From assembly GCA_018969165.1 (NCBI GenBank), contig JAGWYX010000017.1, positions 1 to 14,068 of the forward strand: a stretch of 14,068 nt of DNA, written 5' to 3'. A program made the translations under genes and the position numbers. The DNA comes from Verrucomicrobiota bacterium (lineage in GTDB: Bacteria > Verrucomicrobiota > Verrucomicrobiia > Limisphaerales > JAGWYX01). Positions 7,187-13,976 of the stretch are shown in pieces. The notes beneath the pieces are model-generated. The model had not been told where the DNA came from, made no database searches, and worked only from the letters and a program-made list of their open reading frames with translations. Each line of letters starts with the position of its first letter. Position 1 is the first letter of the stretch.

Positions 7187-8740
7187 ATGAACCGGGAGTC
7201 GATTACAGCCCACCTCGAGGCTCACACGTGGAAATCGTTTCGCGGCGCCGTGGCGGCCGTCATGGCCGAGGATGAGAACAGCACCTCCGTAATGGCCGGG
7301 ATGTACTCCCAGGTGCGGCTGGGGAAAATCTTCCCGACCCGGAAGGAGAACCTGATTTACTCCTTGATCGTCCTCATCACTCCACTTTGGCTGCTGCTGG
7401 TGAAATGGCTGGTCGCGCCGTGGGCGTATCCCAAAAGGGCCCGGGAGTTGCGCCTCTCGCGCGCGGCTGATTTCGGCCCGGAAGCTAATCACCCGGAGAT
7501 CGTGATCGTGCTCGCCGCCGCGCTGCCCAGCCTCTACGACTCGTTCATGCGGCTTTTGAACCGCCTCGACCAAGGCGAGGCGAGCGTCGCGGCCGTGATC
7601 TTTCCACCGGTCCTCAAGCATAAGCGGCCTGACCTCCAGGCCTTGCGCTGCTGCGTGCGGCTTTCGCTCTACGACGAGTTGGTCCAATTGCCGGCGCGGG
7701 AGCTGTTTGCCGCGGCGCGCCGGGCGCGCCGCCAATACCGCGAGGTGGTCGCGCGAGTGACCGACGCGCAATTGCGGGCGTTTTTCATCCTCAACCGCCG
7801 GCTGATCCGGCTGCTCTTCCTGTTCGACGACCTATACGAGGCCGGTTATCGCCGGATGTTTTCAATCGTCCGGCCGAGACTCGTCGTGGACAATTGGTTT
7901 AACGGCGCCTTGCGCAAGGTCACGCGCGAGCTGGGCATCTACACCGTCATGTTGCAGCATGGCACCCAATGGGGCGACGACAAGGAGGGCGTGACCCAGG
8001 ACGAGGATGAATTGATTACGTGGGGCGAGTACTGGCAGGCGAACTTCAGGAAGGCCGTTTTCCCCCACGTGAGCCTCCGGCCGCTGGGCTGCCCGCGTTT
8101 CGACGCCGTGATCGAGGCCCGCCAGAAACCGCGCGATCCTCGGTTCTACGCGGCAATGAAAATTGACCCGCAATGCTGGACGGTGACATTTCTTTCTCAA
8201 GCGCACGGATTCAGATTCCCGGAAAAGGCGCGCCTGGCCTACCAGGAGGTCATCACTGCGTTGTCCGAGTTGGTGGCGGTTCGGCGGCACGAATTGAATT
8301 TCATCATCAAATTGCACCCACACGATGACCGGGCCTATTTTGAAGCCGTCCTTCCCCCGGCAAGCCGCGGCGAGGTTCGGTTCCTGAAGCACGAGGTCCC
8401 CCTGTATGATTTGTTTCGGCATTCGGACGTCGCCATCACCGTCAACTCGACGGCGATCCTCGAGGCCATCGCGATGGACCTGCCGGCCATTCAGTATGCA
8501 TGCGAGCAAGTGCCCGACTGGCTTGATTTCTGCACGGACGGCGGGGGATTCCTGGTCCGATCCGGCGCCGACCTGGTGTCCGTCATTGACGAGTTGCGCG
8601 CCAACGCGGGATTCCGGGAGGCGGCACAGCGGCAGCGGCGGGCCTACGTTGCGCGTTGCCTGGCGAACCTGGGGCAGGCCACCGAGAAAGTGGCGGACCA
8701 CCTGTTGGCCGTCGCGGCGCGCCTGAAGGCGCGAGGCTAA
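7187..8740 (+). CDS. membrane-associated GT-B-like surface glycan transferase, function unassigned
   Basis: A 517-residue protein that I cannot assign to a characterised enzyme. One strongly hydrophobic segment at about 56-80 (ends LLVKWLVAPWAY) is a likely membrane anchor or re-entrant helix. The C-terminal half resembles GT-B enzymes of the capsule and CDP-glycerol glycerophosphotransferase type: VDNWFNG, then LQHGTQWGDD (His258), a D.LITWGEYW segment, LGCPRFD, KLHPHDD (375-381), and a nucleotide-site-like stretch SDVAITVNSTAILEAIAMD with Ser/Glu. The start ATG lies 13 bases after the CMP-sugar synthetase stop, without a clear ribosome site. Being last in the operon, just after the CMP-sugar synthetase, makes a nonulosonic acid transferase or a polysaccharide polymerising enzyme a reasonable guess. 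A nucleotide-sugar epimerase-like role is also possible. A six-base GC hairpin (8718-8733) lies just before the stop. Confidence 0.6.
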   Translation: MNRESITAHLEAHTWKSFRGAVAAVMAEDENSTSVMAGMYSQVRLGKIFPTRKENLIYSLIVLITPLWLLLVKWLVAPWAYPKRARELRLSRAADFGPEANHPEIVIVLAAALPSLYDSFMRLLNRLDQGEASVAAVIFPPVLKHKRPDLQALRCCVRLSLYDELVQLPARELFAAARRARRQYREVVARVTDAQLRAFFILNRRLIRLLFLFDDLYEAGYRRMFSIVRPRLVVDNWFNGALRKVTRELGIYTVMLQHGTQWGDDKEGVTQDEDELITWGEYWQANFRKAVFPHVSLRPLGCPRFDAVIEARQKPRDPRFYAAMKIDPQCWTVTFLSQAHGFRFPEKARLAYQEVITALSELVAVRRHELNFIIKLHPHDDRAYFEAVLPPASRGEVRFLKHEVPLYDLFRHSDVAITVNSTAILEAIAMDLPAIQYACEQVPDWLDFCTDGGGFLVRSGADLVSVIDELRANAGFREAAQRQRRAYVARCLANLGQATEKVADHLLAVAARLKARG

Positions 8741-8758
8741 TGCGGATTCACAAAAACC

Positions 8759-8799
8759 GTAGCCGCGACTTTTAAGTCGCGCTGGCGCGTGCAGGCTAC
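8759..8799. repeat. REP-like nested palindrome in the convergent gap
   Basis: The 93-base gap between convergent genes (8741-8833) contains an 8-base perfect inverted repeat, CGCGACTT (8764-8771) and AAGTCGCG (8774-8781), around a TT loop. It is nested in an outer pair, GTAGCC (8759-8764) and GGCTAC (8794-8799). No T-run follows either arm. It looks like a dispersed intergenic palindrome and may also help end transcription from both sides. Nothing else is seen in the gap. Confidence 0.55.
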
Positions 8800-8833
8800 C
8801 CTTTCGGCCACCGAATTCCTGAAACCGCTTGAA

Positions 8834-9799
8834 TCAACGCCTTGCCCGGAGTTCGCTGCGGAGCCGTTCCAGGTTGCGCCAGTCCTGGCCAAATGGCGTG
8901 AGCAGGTTGTGGATGTGGGACTGGGATCCCGGTTGGAGGTTGTATTTTACGAAATTGGCCAGGCTACCGGACGGCCCCAGATCGACGTAGTCAAACGAGC
9001 CGGCGGCCTCCTGCTGGCGGATCGTTTCCTGGAAACGGATCGGGGACCGGATGATGTCCCACAGATGAGAGGGCGATGCATCCCGGATCACCGCCGCGGA
9101 GGCGCAGGAGATGACCGGGATCGACGCCGGCCGAAGCGTGGTCCGCTCGACCAGACCAAGGTAGAATCCCTTCATGTCGTCGATCTCGGGCGAGTGAAAC
9201 CCCTGCGTAATGGGCAGGCGTTGGTAGAGCACGGACATTGCGGTCAATTCCGCCTCGTACTGATCCAACAGTGGTGCCGATCCGGACACGACGAAGGCCT
9301 CGTCAAAATAAACGGCGCAAAGCGTCACGCGCCGGGCAATTCCGCGGGACTTTTCGTACAGCGAGACCGGAGCGAACACCGCGAGCATGCCGCCCCCGGC
9401 CGGCCGATGCTGGTGGAGGAACTCCGCCTGCCGGGTGATCAGGGTCAACGTCTCTTCGAATGAAAGGCACCCCGCCACGCAGAGCGCCGTCAACTCCCCC
9501 AGGCTCGCCCCCAGCAGGTAATCGGGCCGATCGCCTCCCTCGAGCAGCGTCCGCGCCAAGGCGTACCCCAACATGAACAGCGCCGGGTGCGTGCAGACAA
9601 CCTGGTTGAATGGGTCGCTCTTTTTCCGGGTCTCGGAATAGAGTTCGCCGAGAATCGAACGGCCCGAGATCGAGCGAACGACCTCCTCCCCGCGCAGCAT
9701 CCAGCCGCGATAGGCCGGCTGTCGCTCGAACAGTTCCCGCCCCATCTGATAGTATTGCGAGCCCTGGCCGGAGAACATGAACACCAGCGGCCTACTCAT
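8834..9799 (-). CDS. AT-like enzyme of a trans-AT PKS: discrete acyltransferase or proofreading acyl hydrolase
   Basis: A 321-residue protein with the malonyl-CoA:ACP transacylase fold, presumably serving the AT-less PKS in trans. It shows FMFSGQGSQYYQMG at the N terminus, the nucleophile Ser99 in GASLGE and His202 in TQGFHSP. Two features are unusual. The residue before the serine is Ala, where GHSxG is normal. In an ungapped alignment with E. coli FabD from Phe107 to Phe120, Gln124 falls at the place of Arg117, which binds the malonyl carboxylate; an Arg does sit one residue earlier. Loss of that Arg is expected in the acyl hydrolase (PedC-type) group that clears stalled ACPs. I used the ATG at 9799 (MSRPLVF), which overlaps the phosphopantetheinyl transferase stop by 8 bases. 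A TTG at 9826 would be a longer start. The fold is certain; transferase versus hydrolase is open. Confidence 0.85.
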   Translation of the reverse strand: MSRPLVFMFSGQGSQYYQMGRELFERQPAYRGWMLRGEEVVRSISGRSILGELYSETRKKSDPFNQVVCTHPALFMLGYALARTLLEGGDRPDYLLGASLGELTALCVAGCLSFEETLTLITRQAEFLHQHRPAGGGMLAVFAPVSLYEKSRGIARRVTLCAVYFDEAFVVSGSAPLLDQYEAELTAMSVLYQRLPITQGFHSPEIDDMKGFYLGLVERTTLRPASIPVISCASAAVIRDASPSHLWDIIRSPIRFQETIRQQEAAGSFDYVDLGPSGSLANFVKYNLQPGSQSHIHNLLTPFGQDWRNLERLRSELRARR

Positions 9800-10538
9800 G
9801 GCGGTTCGCGAGTTGCAGGTGGCCAAAGGAGCTGTTCTTTGGGCTTACCAGGGTGATCGCCAGGCCACACGCCCAATAGGTGGTTGTCTTGTATTGGGCG
9901 AAGTTGGGAAAGGTGCACACGATGGCGGGACCTGCCCGCTCGGCGGATCCGACTTCAAACAGGGTGAACGGCGTCATCATGCCGCACCGAATGACCTTAG
10001 ACATCGCCTCCTTCACGGTCCAAAGCAAGGTCAGGGCCCGGATTTCGTCCTGCGCCAACGGGGTGACCAGCCCGTATTCCGCGTCCGTGACCTGGGACCG
10101 GACCACCCCGGCCCGCTCCTCCTTGATTTCCTCGATATCGATGGCCATCGGGTGCTCCTCCGGAAACGCGAGCGCCGCGCCCCAGTCCGCGGCGTGGGAA
10201 ATGCTGATCTGGGGGGCCAGCCCATCTGCGCACACGATCGGCTGCTGAAACACTCCCGGGTGAATCGCGATGGCAGACAGTGACAGGTCCGGGCGAAGGA
10301 GTCGGATGGCGTGCTTGGCGCAAAACCGCCCGGTCAGGTAGCTCAGTTGGCGGCGCTCGAATTTCAGCGTCGCAAAGAGTTCCTGTTCCTCCGGGTGCAG
10401 AAACCGGGCGCTCCCGGCCAGTAACTCGCGCCCGGGCGGGCGGGCGAGGCAAAAGCCGGCCTGAAACACACCGTCCTTGCGTTCGAGACACAAAGCCTCC
10501 AAAAACAGGTCCGGTTGAGCGGGGGAAAGGAGGTCCAT
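9792..10538 (-). CDS. Sfp-type 4'-phosphopantetheinyl transferase
   Basis: A 248-residue protein with a length and motif set typical of Sfp/EntD-type enzymes, which load phosphopantetheine from CoA onto carrier-protein serines. The visible motifs are GRFCAKHAI (Arg71, Lys75) for CoA contact, SISHAADWGAAL (His115) for the phosphate, the Mg-binding AIDIEEI (Asp134, Glu136) and LLWTVKEAMSK (Trp173, Lys176, Glu177). Its natural targets here would be the PKS carrier domain at 2005 and the discrete ACP at 10753. It is upstream of, and overlaps by 8 bases, the AT-like gene, so the two should be co-expressed. A GAGGGG stands a few bases before the ATG. It faces the ACP gene across a 214-base divergent gap. 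Confidence 0.92.
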   Translation of the reverse strand: MDLLSPAQPDLFLEALCLERKDGVFQAGFCLARPPGRELLAGSARFLHPEEQELFATLKFERRQLSYLTGRFCAKHAIRLLRPDLSLSAIAIHPGVFQQPIVCADGLAPQISISHAADWGAALAFPEEHPMAIDIEEIKEERAGVVRSQVTDAEYGLVTPLAQDEIRALTLLWTVKEAMSKVIRCGMMTPFTLFEVGSAERAGPAIVCTFPNFAQYKTTTYWACGLAITLVSPKNSSFGHLQLANRHE

Positions 10539-10752
10539 GCTCAGCCCCTCGCCCGCGCGGGACGTGGGAGATGGGGCCGCGCCGGCAGCCCCGTGGTGGC
10601 TTTCCTCGCGGTCGGCCAGAATTCACTTTTCATCGAGCATCAAGTTCTTAAACTAAACCCTCGGTTTGGGCACCAGGCCAACGCTGTGGATTTCGCCGTC
10701 GGCCGCGAGCGCGGTTCCCGTGGGCGTCTGCACCCTGTATGAAGAACTGCTG
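10539..10752. promoter_or_regulatory. divergent intergenic region, likely two promoters
   Basis: This 214-base stretch separates the minus-strand phosphopantetheinyl transferase from the plus-strand ACP gene. It contains an AT-richer island at about 10619-10660 inside very GC-rich flanks, and a small hairpin AAACC/GGTTT (10655-10659 and 10663-10667). The island is the natural place for promoters, but I see no -35/-10 pair with convincing spacing, so no box is called. Confidence 0.4.
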
Positions 10753-11010
10753 ATGGACAAACAAGAAATTCTTGCGGTGATCAAGCGCCACATCGAGGAG
10801 GTGATTCCCGGCATCGACCTGGGGCGCATCACCCTCGAAACCAGCTTGCGCGACCTGGGCGCCAACTCCATCGACCGCGCCGACATCTTAATCATGACCA
10901 TGGAGCGGCTGCGACTCAAGTTCCCCCTCACCGAACTCGCGGGAGCGAAGAACCTGCAAGGCCTGGTGGATTGCTTTGCCCGCAAGCTGGCGGGGCCGGA
11001 CTCCGGCTAG
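10753..11010 (+). CDS. acpK: discrete acyl carrier protein of a beta-branching (HCS) cassette
   Basis: An 85-residue ACP. The phosphopantetheine serine is Ser39 (TCC, 10867-10869) in DLGANSIDRADI, followed by MTMERL. The GANS.DR..I..MTM signature is typical of the dedicated donor ACP of HMG-synthase cassettes (AcpK type). That ACP carries the malonyl unit and then, after decarboxylation, acetyl, which HCS condenses onto the polyketide beta-ketone. The ATG at 10753 gives the normal length. The frame is open further upstream to a TTG at 10666, but those extra residues do not look like ACP sequence. No strong ribosome site is seen. It begins the ACP-KS-ECH1-ECH2 operon, with a 21-base gap to the KS gene. 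Confidence 0.9.
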   Translation: MDKQEILAVIKRHIEEVIPGIDLGRITLETSLRDLGANSIDRADILIMTMERLRLKFPLTELAGAKNLQGLVDCFARKLAGPDSG

Positions 11011-11031
11011 GCCCGCGGTGAACTTTTCGAA

Positions 11032-12303
11032 ATGATGCAAGACACGAACGTCGCGCAGGTGACCGGCCTGGGAGTCGTTACTTCCATCGGCGAGGACGTC
11101 GCTTCGTTTGCGCGAGCGCTCAAAAACGGCGTGAGCGGCGTCTCGCGCAGGGAAGGAAGGATCCCGGCCCTGGGCGGATTCCTCCCCGACGCAGCGTTTG
11201 AGAACCGTGTCGCCAACCTGGCGTTGCCGGAGACCTGGAGCCGGAAGCTGCTTCGCTTGCTCCGTCGCGCCCCGTATTCCGTTCAGATCTCCGCGTTGGC
11301 CTGCCTGGCGGCGTGGCGCGCCGCCGGATTGCTCGAACGCGCCCCGATTGACCCGACGCGAGTGGGCGTCGTGGTCGCGGGCCAGAACATCAGCGCCGGC
11401 TTCCAGTTCCGCGCGATGGAGCGGTTTCGAGCCGAACCTGATTATCTGCCGGCCAGCTATGGACTCCATTTTCTGGACACCGATCACGTCGGTTCTCTGA
11501 GCGAACTGATCGGCGCTTGCGGCGAGGGCTGCACGACCGGAGGCGCCTCCGCCAGCGGCAATCTCGCCTTGCTGACCGGCCTGAGACTCATTCGTCAAAA
11601 GTTGATCGACGTGTGCGCCGTCGTGGGCGCGCTGGCCGACGTCTCCCCTGTGGAGAGCCACGCCTTCCAACAAATGGGGGCGATGCACCACACCGATCTC
11701 GAAGCCAATCCGGCGAGTCTGTGCCGCCCTTTCGACGCGAACCGCGCCGGTTTTGTTTATGGCCAGGGCGGAGCGTGTCTCATTCTCGAAAACGCGGCCT
11801 TGGCCCGGCAGCGTGGTGCGCCGGATTGCGGCGCGGTTCTGGGCGGGGCGATCTGCCTGGATGGCAATCGCTCGAGCGACCTGAGGTCCGCGGGTGTGGC
11901 CCGCGCCATGCGCGGGGCAATCCGGGCCGCCGGCGTGACGCTGGACGATATCGATTACATCAATGCCCATGCGGCCGGTTCCTTCTTAGGCGATGAACGG
12001 GAGGTGGCGGGTATCAAACAGGCATTGGACGGCCGGCACGGGCAGGTCTGGTTGAACAGCACCAAGGAGCTGACCGGGCATTGCCTGTGGGGCGCTGGGG
12101 TCGTCGAGGCGGCCGCCGTTTTGATTCAATTGAATGAAGGGTTTCTGCACCCAAACCCCAATCTCGAGCAACCCTTGGACCCTGAGTGTCGATTTGTCGG
12201 TCCCCAAGCGCGGGAGGTCCGCTGCCGGACCGCCCTCAGCAACAGCCACGGCTTTGGTGGGTTTAACACCTCCGTGGTGTTGCAGGCGAGCGGTCGGTCC
12301 TGA
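11032..12303 (+). CDS. pksF: decarboxylating ketosynthase-like protein (Cys-to-Ser KS) of the beta-branching cassette
   Basis: A 423-residue ketosynthase-fold protein. The nucleophile position is Ser173 (TCC, 11548-11550) in TTGGASASGNLAL, where elongating KSs have Cys. The histidines remain: His313 in INAHAAGSF and His350 in STKELTGH, with Lys345 just before. A Cys-to-Ser KS with the GGASASGN pattern is the hallmark of PksF/CurC-type proteins. They do not condense but decarboxylate malonyl-ACP to acetyl-ACP, the nucleophile for HCS. Tandem ATGs at 11032 and 11035 make the start uncertain by one codon. It lies between the donor ACP and ECH1. The KS stop is followed by ECH1 after 2 bases. Confidence 0.9.
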   Translation: MMQDTNVAQVTGLGVVTSIGEDVASFARALKNGVSGVSRREGRIPALGGFLPDAAFENRVANLALPETWSRKLLRLLRRAPYSVQISALACLAAWRAAGLLERAPIDPTRVGVVVAGQNISAGFQFRAMERFRAEPDYLPASYGLHFLDTDHVGSLSELIGACGEGCTTGGASASGNLALLTGLRLIRQKLIDVCAVVGALADVSPVESHAFQQMGAMHHTDLEANPASLCRPFDANRAGFVYGQGGACLILENAALARQRGAPDCGAVLGGAICLDGNRSSDLRSAGVARAMRGAIRAAGVTLDDIDYINAHAAGSFLGDEREVAGIKQALDGRHGQVWLNSTKELTGHCLWGAGVVEAAAVLIQLNEGFLHPNPNLEQPLDPECRFVGPQAREVRCRTALSNSHGFGGFNTSVVLQASGRS

Positions 12304-12305
12304 CC

Positions 12306-13082
12306 ATGCCCAGCACGATTCTCCAAACGCGAACGCCGAAACGCGTGACGATTACGCTGAACCGGCCGCAAAGCCGCAATGCGTTGAACCGGCAAATGCT
12401 GCGCGAACTCTGCGACGCCTTCCAAACCCTCGAGGCCGATCCTGACTGTTCAGTCGTCGTTCTGGAGGGGAAAGCGGGTTTCTTTTGCACCGGCATGGAT
12501 TTCGAGGAATTCGCGGCGGACCCTGCCCAGGCGGCCGTTGGCGCCGCCGAGGGCGAACTGGATTCGACTTACATGACATTACTCAAAGCCATCGCTGCCA
12601 GCAGCAAAGTGGTGGTTTCCGTGGTCGCAGGCCAGGTCCTGGCCGGCGGCGTCGGCCTGGTGGCAGCCAGCGATTTGGTCATCGCCACACCCCCGAGTAC
12701 GTTCGGCCTGCCCGAGGCGCTGTGGGGATTGTTGCCGGCCTGTGTCACCCCGTTCCTCATTCGTCGGGTCGGATTTCACCCGGCCTACAAGCTGGCTTTG
12801 ACCACCCAGAACATCACCGCGGAAGAGGCCTGCCGGATCGGCCTGGTGGATGCCGTCCAGGAAGCGCCGGAGGAAATCCTGCGGCGCTATCTGCTTCGTC
12901 TTTCCCGCCTGGACACGGCCACGATCGCGACCCTGAAGTCTTATTTCCGAGCTATGTGGATCCTGGACGACAGGATGGAGCGCGCGGCCGTGGAGGAGAT
13001 CAACCGATTGAGCCGGTCGCCGCGCGTGCAGGACAACATCCGCAATTACCAGGTGCACCGGAAATTCCCCTGGGAGATCTGA
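12306..13082 (+). CDS. pksH: ECH1-type enoyl-CoA hydratase homologue, HMG-ACP dehydratase
   Basis: A 258-residue crotonase-fold protein of the length usual for ECH1 (PksH/CurE type), which removes water from the HMG-like branched intermediate to give a 3-methylglutaconyl-ACP. The first oxyanion-hole segment FFCTGMDFEEF is at about 59-69. The second, GQVLAGGVGLVAASD, is at about 109-123. Glu137 in FGLPEALWGLLPA is in the place of the usual catalytic Glu. FCTGMDF is a good ECH1 marker. It starts 2 bases after the KS stop and ends 6 bases before ECH2. The ECH1/ECH2 split is made on these motifs and on gene order, as in characterised cassettes. Confidence 0.88.
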   Translation: MPSTILQTRTPKRVTITLNRPQSRNALNRQMLRELCDAFQTLEADPDCSVVVLEGKAGFFCTGMDFEEFAADPAQAAVGAAEGELDSTYMTLLKAIAASSKVVVSVVAGQVLAGGVGLVAASDLVIATPPSTFGLPEALWGLLPACVTPFLIRRVGFHPAYKLALTTQNITAEEACRIGLVDAVQEAPEEILRRYLLRLSRLDTATIATLKSYFRAMWILDDRMERAAVEEINRLSRSPRVQDNIRNYQVHRKFPWEI

Positions 13083-13088
13083 CCCCCC

Positions 13089-13835
13089 GTGAGTGAAGCC
13101 GTCCAACTCTCCCTTCCCGAGCCAGGCATCGTCGTGGTTAAGATCGAAGACCGCGATGCGCGCAATACGTTTTCCCGCGCGGTCATGGAAGGCTTGACCC
13201 GCGCTTTCGAGACGATCCGAAGCGAAGCGCAGGCCCGCGTCGTCGTGATCCACGGTTACGAAAACTATTTCTGTTGCGGCGGAACGCGGGATGAATTGAT
13301 GAAATTGCACCGGGGCGAGGTGGAGTTCACCGATTTTCCCTTCTATCGGCTTCTCTTGGATTGTGAATTGCCCACGATCTCCGCCATGCAGGGCCACGCC
13401 ATCGGCGGCGGTCTGGCCTTTGGCCTCTATGCCGACATGCTCGTGCTGGCTGAGGAATCCTTGTACAGCGCCAATTTCATGCGCTACGGGTTCACTCCCG
13501 GCATGGGGTCAACTTACATCGTGCCATTGAAGTTTGGCCCGTGCCTCGGCGCCGAGATGCTCTTCTCCGCAGCCGCCTACCATGGCGGCCAATTGAAAGA
13601 GCGGGGTCTCACGGCCCGCGTGGTGAAGAAGAAAGATGTCATCCCAACCGCCCTGGCGCTGGCGCGCGAGTTGGCCGACCGGCCACTGCTGTCCCTCAAG
13701 CTACTCAAGCAACAGTTGGCGCAGCCGATTCGCGACTCGCTCCCGGCCTGGATCGAGCGGGAGGTGGCAATGCATCGCCTCAGTTTTCGACAGCCAGAAG
13801 TGAAGGACCGGATTGAAAAACTGTTCGGCAATTAG
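13089..13835 (+). CDS. pksI: ECH2-type enoyl-CoA hydratase homologue, 3-methylglutaconyl-ACP decarboxylase
   Basis: A 248-residue crotonase-fold protein of the ECH2 (PksI/CurF-ECH2) type, which decarboxylates the ECH1 product to leave a beta-methyl or exo-methylene branch. It has YFCCGGTRDEL (60-70), QGHAIGGGLAFGLYAD (101-116), and MRYGFTPGMGSTY (131-143). In the last of these the hydratase Glu of ECH1 is replaced by Thr-Pro, the usual ECH2 pattern. I used the GTG start at 13089, which gives the expected N terminus (MSEAVQLSLPEPG) and a 6-base gap to ECH1. Stop TAG. It closes the cassette operon. Confidence 0.88.
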   Translation: MSEAVQLSLPEPGIVVVKIEDRDARNTFSRAVMEGLTRAFETIRSEAQARVVVIHGYENYFCCGGTRDELMKLHRGEVEFTDFPFYRLLLDCELPTISAMQGHAIGGGLAFGLYADMLVLAEESLYSANFMRYGFTPGMGSTYIVPLKFGPCLGAEMLFSAAAYHGGQLKERGLTARVVKKKDVIPTALALARELADRPLLSLKLLKQQLAQPIRDSLPAWIEREVAMHRLSFRQPEVKDRIEKLFGN

Positions 13836-13860
13836 GCTGGCCCGCGGCCGGGCGTCGCTA

Positions 13861-13944
13861 GAGTCCTTGAGTTCCGAAACTTGCTGCTGTCAGGTCAAGT
13901 TTTGGCGTCGCTTTCGCCGTCGGTGCTGTTCCCCGCAAGGACTC
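13861..13944. repeat. nested inverted repeats, possible structured element or terminator region
   Basis: The gap 13836-13976 holds an outer 8-base inverted repeat, GAGTCCTT (13861-13868) and AAGGACTC (13937-13944). Inside it is a 10-base stem with one G-T pair, CCGAAACTTG (13874-13883) and CAAGTTTTGG (13896-13905), around a 12-base loop. A GC hairpin, GCCCG/CGGGC (13840-13844 and 13849-13853), precedes it. None is followed by a clean T-run. It could be a structured RNA, a small mobile repeat or a termination region. Confidence 0.4.
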
Positions 13945-13976
13945 GATGGGCGAGGCGGGCGGATGGACCCAACGCG

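Noticed and set aside
9800..9826. TTG start for the AT-like gene at 9826
   Set aside because: It only adds nine residues before the conserved start; the ATG at 9799 overlaps the upstream stop by 8 bases and begins right at the family N terminus.
10619..10667. A specific promoter with -35 and -10 boxes
   Set aside because: Candidate hexamers in the AT-rich island have unsuitable spacing, so only the general region is reported.
10666..10752. TTG-initiated extension of the discrete ACP
   Set aside because: The extra 29 residues do not resemble ACP sequence, and the ATG at 10753 gives the family length.
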